Shown: positions 5,439-10,795 of the stretch, one piece after another
Position numbering within the stretch: position 1 is the stretch's first letter
Layout of the letters: every line of letters starts with the position of its first letter
Assembly: GCA_964537505.1 (NCBI GenBank)
Contig: CAZICK010000113.1
Coordinates: 1-10,795, forward strand
From: DAINBT01 sp036732785
Lineage (GTDB): Bacteria > Planctomycetota > Phycisphaerae > Sedimentisphaerales > SM23-30
Length of the DNA stretch: 10,795 nt
Direction of reading: 5' to 3'
Position numbers and translations under genes: made by a program
Notes under the pieces: generated by a model
What the model was told of the DNA's origin: nothing
Databases searched by the model: none
The model's input: the letters and a program-made list of their open reading frames with translations, nothing else

Positions 5439-8321
5439 ATGGACTTCAGACAGAAAATTTCCCATACATCAATCAATCATTATAAAGTTATTACCTTGGT
5501 TATGGTAGTAATTACCCTGGCGTTGGGCGCTATGATCCCAATGATACGGGTGGATACCGATCCGGAGAATATGCTTTCGGAAGAAGAATCAGTTCGGGTT
5601 TTTCATCATCTCACCAAAGAGACATTTTCGCTGAGCGATATCGTGGTACTGGGCATTGTCAACAACGAAGATGAAAATGGAGTATTTAATCCTGCTTCAC
5701 TTAAGAGAGTTTATGAGTTAACCCAATTTTCTTTGGAAGAGTTGCAGTGGGAAGATACGGATAATCCCGGTAAGTATATTGGTGTTAAAGAAGTCGATTT
5801 GTTGGCGCCATCGAGGGTGGATCATATTGAACAGAGCGGACCCGGCGAGATAAAATTCGAATGGTTGATGGCCCAACCGCCGTCAAGCAGGGAAGAAGCA
5901 CTGGTGATTCGCGATAAGGCCCTGTCTAATCCGCTATTGAAGGGCACTCTGGTCAGCGAAGACGGTAGGGCGATCTGCCTGTATCTGCCGCTGACAAGCA
6001 AGGATTTGAGCTATCGGGTCTATAGTGCTCTAAAGCAAAAAATAGCGGAATTTTCCGGCGATGAGCAATACTTCATAACCGGCCTTCCGGTAGCTGAGGA
6101 CACCTTTGGGGTGGAGATGTTCGTTCAGATGGCGGTTTCGGCGCCGCTGGCAATGACGGTGATATTCTTGCTGATGCTGCTGTTCTTTCGCAAACTGGTA
6201 TTGGTTGTTTCACCGTTGATTGTCGCGATGGTGTCGGTAATCTCGACGATGGGGTTGTTGATCGGACTGGGGTATCCCGTTCACATAATGAGTTCGATGA
6301 TCCCGATCTTTTTGATGCCTATCGCGGTGGTGGATTCAGTTCATATATTATCGGAATTTTTTGATCGTTACAGCTCGTCCCGTGGCAGAAAAGAAACCAT
6401 TATTGAGGTAATGAACGACCTGTTCATGCCGATGCTTTACACTTCGCTTACTTCGGCAGCAGGCTTTGCCTCGCTGTCTCTGACACCCATCCCGCCGGTA
6501 CAGGTCTTTGGCATATTTGTAGCGATTGGGATACTGATGGCATGGGTCTGGACGGTTTTATTTGTCCCGGCCTACATCATGATGATAAGCGAGAAGTCAT
6601 TGGCTGATTTTGGCGCCGCGGGCAGGCATACCGGCGGTCATGCCGCAAAAAAGGAAAAGAAAACATGGTTAACCAGTTTGCTTGGCGGGGCCGGGCGATT
6701 CACCTTCAACAGTGCCAAGGCAATATTGATCGGAATACTGATAATAACCGCCATCGCTGTTTATGGCATTACCCGGATACAGATAAATGACAACCCGGTA
6801 AAGTGGTTCTCGAAGAGTCATCCCATTCGGCAGGCGGATATTGAACTAAACAGCCACTTCGGCGGTACTTACATGGCATATCTGGTGCTGGATAACGCGG
6901 ATCCCGGTGAAGTAACCGAAGAATATATTAAGCAATTGCTGAGCCGACTTGAGGAGAAGTTTCAGGAGATAAAGAAGGAATTGCCTGATGCGGACAAAAT
7001 TATCGGCCCGGTTACGAATTTGGTGAATCAACAGGCCCAAAAACATAAATCAAAGGAGGAACTTCTGGCAGTATTAAGCCAAATGGCACAAGCCAAAGTA
7101 GATATCGCAGAAAATAACGATGAAGCTGACACCTGGTATGAGTTGTCTGCTTTCTTCGACCTGGAAAATGAATCACTCAAGATATTCAAACAGCCGGACG
7201 TATTGGAATATGTCGTCAGATTGCAGCAGCATCTTGGAGACATCAAGGGTAGTGAAAACCGAAAACTGGTGGGCAAATCGAACTCGATAGCAAATGTCGT
7301 TAAGAAGGTTTATCAGGAACTGATCGACGGCAAACCGGAAAGTGCCATCATTCCTGACACTTCACCAAAGATCGCTCAGACACTGCTGCAATACCAGAGC
7401 AGCCATAAGCCGGACGACCTGTGGCATTTAGTAACTCCGGACTATATGCACGCGAATATCTGGTGCCAGTTGACCAGTGGGGACAATAAAGATATGGAGG
7501 CGGTGGTTGAGTCGGTCGATCGATATCTAAAGGACAATCCGCCGCCCGTGCCATTGAAGCACAATTGGGCAGGCTTGACATACATCAACACCGTTTGGCA
7601 GGACAAAATGGTCTCAGGTATGCTGCAATCATTCATGGGCAGTTTTTTGGTGGTCTTTATAATGATGTCGATTCTTTTCCGCTCACCTTTGTGGGGCATA
7701 CTTTGTATGATTCCTTTAACGGTAACGATTGCCCTGATCTATGGTATTATTGGATTGGTGGGCAAAGATTATGATATGCCGGTAGCGGTGCTAAGCTCGC
7801 TGACACTGGGCATGGCGGTCGATTTCGCCATCCATTTTCTCGAACGGGCTCGTGAAACTCATCGGAAAAGCGGATCATGGAAAGTAAGTGTTACGGAAAT
7901 GTTTGGCGAACCGGCCCATGCTATCAGCCGAAATGTCATCGTTATCGCTATCGGATTTTTGCCACTGCTGGCCGCGCCTTTGGTGCCGTACAAAACAGTG
8001 GGTATTTTCCTGTGCGGCATAATGGCCCTGTCTGGTATGATAACTCTGCTGGTGCTGCCTGCGGTATTGAAACTGGGCGAAAAGTCATTTTTCAAGCCCA
8101 TAGAGAAGATGATGAAACCAAGCTGTGCCTGTGGTTCCTGTCTTGTCATATCTACAGCGGCCGTATTGTTGATTGCCCTTAGCATAAATCAATATACCAC
8201 ATCGCTCTGGACCAGCCTGGTCTGGGTAAGCGTAATTGCTATTCCGGTAATAGCGGTTATTTGCAATCTTATCTCACGCCGTAAGGCATGCAAAGCGATT
8301 GAGAAGCAAGAGGACAAATAA
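5439..8321 (+). CDS. RND superfamily exporter, MMPL/HAE3-like, with extra C-terminal membrane segments
   Basis: 960 residues, an inner-membrane proton-driven exporter of the type that moves lipids and other hydrophobic molecules. It has the duplicated RND plan: one helix (about 17-36), a large periplasmic domain (about 40-228), five helices (about 231-382), a cytoplasmic linker, a helix at 427-446, a second periplasmic domain (about 447-725), and five more helices (726-877). Each half carries an acidic residue in its central helix, Asp299 (IAVVDSVHIL) and Asp795 (GMAVDFAIHFLE), in the place expected for proton relay. Beyond 880 there is an unusual tail: a Cys cluster (Cys896, 898, 901 in CACGSC) and two more hydrophobic segments (about 902-918 and 922-945). 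ATG 5439 is preferred to GTG 5433 because GGAG (5427-5430) lies 8 bases before it. The next two genes encode a periplasmic LolA-like protein and an outer-membrane barrel, pointing to a trans-envelope system. The cargo is unknown. Confidence 0.9.
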   Translation: MDFRQKISHTSINHYKVITLVMVVITLALGAMIPMIRVDTDPENMLSEEESVRVFHHLTKETFSLSDIVVLGIVNNEDENGVFNPASLKRVYELTQFSLEELQWEDTDNPGKYIGVKEVDLLAPSRVDHIEQSGPGEIKFEWLMAQPPSSREEALVIRDKALSNPLLKGTLVSEDGRAICLYLPLTSKDLSYRVYSALKQKIAEFSGDEQYFITGLPVAEDTFGVEMFVQMAVSAPLAMTVIFLLMLLFFRKLVLVVSPLIVAMVSVISTMGLLIGLGYPVHIMSSMIPIFLMPIAVVDSVHILSEFFDRYSSSRGRKETIIEVMNDLFMPMLYTSLTSAAGFASLSLTPIPPVQVFGIFVAIGILMAWVWTVLFVPAYIMMISEKSLADFGAAGRHTGGHAAKKEKKTWLTSLLGGAGRFTFNSAKAILIGILIITAIAVYGITRIQINDNPVKWFSKSHPIRQADIELNSHFGGTYMAYLVLDNADPGEVTEEYIKQLLSRLEEKFQEIKKELPDADKIIGPVTNLVNQQAQKHKSKEELLAVLSQMAQAKVDIAENNDEADTWYELSAFFDLENESLKIFKQPDVLEYVVRLQQHLGDIKGSENRKLVGKSNSIANVVKKVYQELIDGKPESAIIPDTSPKIAQTLLQYQSSHKPDDLWHLVTPDYMHANIWCQLTSGDNKDMEAVVESVDRYLKDNPPPVPLKHNWAGLTYINTVWQDKMVSGMLQSFMGSFLVVFIMMSILFRSPLWGILCMIPLTVTIALIYGIIGLVGKDYDMPVAVLSSLTLGMAVDFAIHFLERARETHRKSGSWKVSVTEMFGEPAHAISRNVIVIAIGFLPLLAAPLVPYKTVGIFLCGIMALSGMITLLVLPAVLKLGEKSFFKPIEKMMKPSCACGSCLVISTAAVLLIALSINQYTTSLWTSLVWVSVIAIPVIAVICNLISRRKACKAIEKQEDK

Positions 8322-8356
8322 TATAATGGTCAATGTTATTTTGAAAGGGTATGAAC

Positions 8357-9226
8357 ATGTATAGAGTAAGCACACTATTATTGACGGTCTTTTTGTTGTG
8401 CCCCTCTGCCGTCGAAGTGCTGGGCCAAGAGGCGGAAAAAGAAAAAACGCAGACTGCTCAACAGGAAGAAAATAAAGAAATCACGGATGTCAAAGTCATC
8501 GTTAGCAAGGCCAATTTGATGGCCTATTATCAGGGTGACAACGGGAAAAGTCATGCCAAAATGACTATTACCACTTATAGCGACATGAAAGAAAAAAAAG
8601 TTAAAAGTACTCGGTTGCGTGAGTTTAACATTTTGCGCAGTGATGTGGCCGACGGCGGCGATCAAAAGTATTATGTATATTTCCAAAAACCCGCTGATGT
8701 ACGCAAGATGGTTTTTATGGTACACAAACATGTCGATACCAAAAAGGACGATGATCGCTGGCTGTATTTACCAAGCCTCGATCTGGTTAAGCGAATTGCC
8801 GCCAGCGACAAACGCACCAGCTTTGTCGGTTCTGACTTTTTGTATGAGGATGTTTCAGGCAGAAGCCTTGAAGAAGACAGGCATGAAATTGCCGAAATCA
8901 CCGATAAATATTTTATTATCAAGAACGTACCCGAAAATCCCGAAACCGTGGAATTCGGTTACTACAATGTCTGGATTGACCGCAAAAGCTATATGCCGGT
9001 TAAAATGGAATTCTTTGACGGGAAAGACAAGCTCTACCGACGTATCGAAGCCACGGAAATCAAAACCATTGGGAAATTCCCCACTGTCGTAAAATCCATG
9101 GTTACCGATCTCAACAAAGAGAGCACTACATTAATGGAATTCAGTGAGGTCGAATATGATATAAAGCTCGAAGATATTTTCACCGAACGATACCTGCGAA
9201 AACCACCACGGGAGGCCATCAGATGA
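8357..9226 (+). CDS. Periplasmic LolA-like carrier (outer-membrane lipoprotein-sorting protein family)
   Basis: 289 residues. A Sec signal (hydrophobic core at 6-18, probable cleavage after VLG, residue 23) is followed by a polar Glu/Gln/Lys linker. The mature domain matches the outer-membrane lipoprotein-sorting protein family (COG2834-like, LolA fold). Features are an early helix (SKANLMAYYQG, 50-60), strands with KMTITTYSD, DRWLYLPSLDLVKRI (133-147), and the signature SFVGSDFLYED (155-165). Late strands include YNVWIDRKSYMPVKMEFFDG. LolA folds are open half-barrels that bind acyl chains, so a role in carrying lipid cargo between the exporter and the barrel is likely (inference). ATG 8357 is preferred to 8351 because AAAGGG (8344-8349) would be only one base from the earlier codon. 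It starts 35 bases after the exporter gene and overlaps the barrel gene by 4 bases, indicating one operon. Confidence 0.87.
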   Translation: MYRVSTLLLTVFLLCPSAVEVLGQEAEKEKTQTAQQEENKEITDVKVIVSKANLMAYYQGDNGKSHAKMTITTYSDMKEKKVKSTRLREFNILRSDVADGGDQKYYVYFQKPADVRKMVFMVHKHVDTKKDDDRWLYLPSLDLVKRIAASDKRTSFVGSDFLYEDVSGRSLEEDRHEIAEITDKYFIIKNVPENPETVEFGYYNVWIDRKSYMPVKMEFFDGKDKLYRRIEATEIKTIGKFPTVVKSMVTDLNKESTTLMEFSEVEYDIKLEDIFTERYLRKPPREAIR

Positions 9227-10545
9227 AAGATATTATTAATCGGGCGATACTGCTGCTGTTTTGTGCTGTAGTTTTTCTCCTTACCGGCTCCTCATTGGCA
9301 CAACAAGACCGGAATGATACGGATCAGCCGGTTCAGCTTAGAGACAAGGTGGAATCATTCCTGGAAGAACATTCGCTGGAGCTTAACGGTTTTTGGGAGG
9401 CTCGGACAGGTTATCGCGTTCTTAATGATCGTTACGAGAAAGATATTTCGGTAATGGAAACCCGCCTGCAGCTTGACATATCCACTTATACAGACTGGGC
9501 CGAGTTCAAATTCAAGGGCGATACTTTCGGTTGTTTGGTGACAGAGGGCGGACATTTCGATATGCGGGAAGCGTATATGTCATTGACCCCACTGGATTTC
9601 CTGGATACCAAAGTTGGCAGACAAATACTCACCTGGGGTACCGGCGATCTGCTGTTTATTAACGATATGTTTCCCAAGGACTGGCAGTCATTCTTTATCG
9701 GCAGGGATACCGAATACCTCAAGGCCCCATCCGATGCCGCCAAAATCAGCTTGTTTGGCGATTGGGCTAATCTTGACCTCGTTTATACTCCTAAATTCGA
9801 TCACGATCGTTTTATCAGCGGACGGCGGCTTTCCTTTTTCAACAGCACATTGAACCGTCTGTCCGGCCAGGATGCGATAATCAATACAGACAAACCCAAT
9901 CGGTGGTTCAGGGACGATGAAATTTCTGTGCGATTGTACAGAAACATCAACAATTATGAATTGGCATTTTATGGTTATCATGGTTTCTGGAAAAGCCCTG
10001 CCGGCATGAATAACCGTGGCGAAGCGATATTCCCAGATTTGAATGTCTATGGCTCCAGTATCCGCGGTTCGATCGGCAAGGGGATCGGAAATATGGAATT
10101 CGGTTATTATCAATCAGCCGACAACGAAAGCGGCAACGACCCCATGATAAACAACTCGGAACTGCGTTTTTTGGCTGGCTACTCACAGGAAATTGCAAAA
10201 GAATTCACCGCAGGCCTGCAGTATTATATCGAGCGTATGATGAACTATGAAAACTATCGTGATAATTTACCGACGGGTTTTTCAGCACGCGATATAAATC
10301 GCCATCTGATAACATTGAGACTTACTAAACTATTGTTGAACCAGAATCTTCGCTGTGGTCTGTTCACCTATTTTTCGCCGACGGACAAAGACGTTTACAT
10401 ACGCCCCAATGTTCTTTATAAGATCAGCGATAATCTAATGGTCGAAGGTGGCGCTAATATCTTTTTCGGCGATTACCAGCACACATTTTTCGGCCAGTTT
10501 CATCGAAATTCCAATATATATACTGCTATTCGTTACAGCTTTTAA
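9223..10545 (+). CDS. Outer-membrane beta-barrel protein (porin/DUF1302-like)
   Basis: 440 residues. A signal peptide ends near SLA-QQ (residue 26). The rest is rich in short alternating amphipathic strands with many Tyr, Phe and Trp (YTDWAEFKFKGDTFG, WANLDLVYTP, YELAFYGYHG, NMEFGYYQSA, FTAGLQYYIE, NLRCGLFTYF, NIYTAIRYSF). It ends in Tyr-Ser-Phe, the terminal Phe that the BAM machinery recognises. The general look resembles DUF1302 or alginate-export-type barrels, which often accompany RND exporters; I cannot settle the exact family. The ATG overlaps the upstream TGA (ATGA) and has GGAGG (9211-9215) 7 bases before it, so translation is probably coupled to the LolA-like gene. It likely serves as the outer-membrane exit or acceptor for the cargo (inference). 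Confidence 0.85.
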   Translation: MKDIINRAILLLFCAVVFLLTGSSLAQQDRNDTDQPVQLRDKVESFLEEHSLELNGFWEARTGYRVLNDRYEKDISVMETRLQLDISTYTDWAEFKFKGDTFGCLVTEGGHFDMREAYMSLTPLDFLDTKVGRQILTWGTGDLLFINDMFPKDWQSFFIGRDTEYLKAPSDAAKISLFGDWANLDLVYTPKFDHDRFISGRRLSFFNSTLNRLSGQDAIINTDKPNRWFRDDEISVRLYRNINNYELAFYGYHGFWKSPAGMNNRGEAIFPDLNVYGSSIRGSIGKGIGNMEFGYYQSADNESGNDPMINNSELRFLAGYSQEIAKEFTAGLQYYIERMMNYENYRDNLPTGFSARDINRHLITLRLTKLLLNQNLRCGLFTYFSPTDKDVYIRPNVLYKISDNLMVEGGANIFFGDYQHTFFGQFHRNSNIYTAIRYSF

Positions 10546-10671
10546 GTCCCACGAAGTCCATCCAAACCCGCATTTCTCAGGCCCGGCGACCCGGCTGCCA
10601 AGCGGGAAATGAAAATGATTTGTTAATGCCTTGTCGCCAAAGGGGAAGAAAAAATAATATGGAGAGTAAAG

Positions 10672-10702
10672 AAGCGGGGCGGCCGTTGTGGCCGCCCCGC
10701 TT
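10672..10702. terminator. Strong GC-rich hairpin after the export operon
   Basis: AAGCGGGGCGGCC (10672-10684) pairs perfectly with GGCCGCCCCGCTT (10690-10702) around a GTTGT loop: 13 pairs, mostly GC. On the plus strand it is followed by GGGAACCTTTCT, and on the minus strand by CTTTACTC, so neither tail is a good U-run. It may still stop or pause polymerase, or protect the 3' end of the operon transcript. It begins 127 bases after the barrel stop. Confidence 0.6.
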
Positions 10703-10715
10703 GGGAACCTTTCTA

Positions 10716-10743
10716 ATCAGGTCAATGGTCGCCTGATATTTTT
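10716..10743 (+). terminator. Candidate rho-independent terminator with T-run
   Basis: ATCAGG (10716-10721) pairs with CCTGAT (10732-10737) around a 10-base loop, followed immediately by A and five T. The stem is short but the tail is good. Placed 13 bases after the strong hairpin, it may complete termination of the operon. The rest of the right edge to 10795 holds no gene I can support. Confidence 0.5.
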
Positions 10744-10795
10744 AAATGGCTCCTCATAAGAATCTGTACATGGATATGCCAAAAAATGACTGGTT

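Noticed and set aside
4949..5476. 175-codon open frame on the minus strand
   Set aside because: It runs antisense to the end of the SDR gene and the sugar-importer remnants, which have clear family matches. It shows no domain or ribosome site of its own.
10661..10738. 25-codon frame starting ATGGAGAGT across the strong hairpin
   Set aside because: It is made almost entirely of the two hairpins downstream of the operon, and its purine-rich upstream sequence is too far from the ATG to be a convincing ribosome site.
1..10795. CRISPR array, transposase, integrase or phage genes
   Set aside because: No regularly spaced direct repeats and no mobile-element proteins are present in any frame; the deletions seen have no visible insertion sequence at their joins.

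Overview
The window looks like chromosomal DNA from a Gram-negative (diderm) bacterium of moderate GC content. It encodes three lipoprotein signal peptides (one on a gene fragment), an outer-membrane beta-barrel with a terminal Phe, and a periplasmic LolA-fold carrier. A lipoprotein GH27 alpha-galactosidase carrying an NPCBM domain and an unplaced small lipoprotein would suit a Planctomycetota (Phycisphaerae-like) genome. That taxonomic guess rests on general impression, not on a marker gene.

Left part (1-1932), all on the minus strand. Read in the direction of transcription it holds the C-terminal fragment of a diacylglycerol-kinase-like gene (a pseudogene), a 138-residue lipoprotein with its own promoter and a probable terminator, a 41-residue single-helix membrane protein, and a DUF883 (ElaB/YqjD-like) protein that runs off the left edge. 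The last two are separated by about 200 bases rich in perfect inverted repeats.

Middle part (1933-5438), plus strand. A near-consensus sigma-70 promoter precedes a lipoprotein alpha-galactosidase (GH27 plus NPCBM). Next comes an SDR-family dehydrogenase, then the debris of a sugar ABC importer: about 50 codons of an RbsA/MglA-type ATPase joined in frame to about 55 codons of an RbsB-type binding lipoprotein. This reads as a former galactoside or sugar-use locus whose transporter has been lost by deletion.

Right part (5439-10545), plus strand. Three closely spaced genes form a probable operon: a 960-residue RND/MMPL-type exporter of the inner membrane, a periplasmic LolA-like protein, and an outer-membrane beta-barrel. 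The last two overlap by 4 bases (ATGA). Together they could span the whole envelope and move a lipid or other hydrophobic cargo outward. Two hairpins follow the operon, one very strong and GC-rich, one weaker with a T-run, and probably end transcription.

I saw no tRNA, rRNA, CRISPR array, transposase or phage gene. The points most worth a second look are the three-gene envelope export cassette with its unusual C-terminal Cys-bearing extension, the scarred ABC-transporter remnant directly upstream of it, and the inverted-repeat island between the two small membrane-protein genes.
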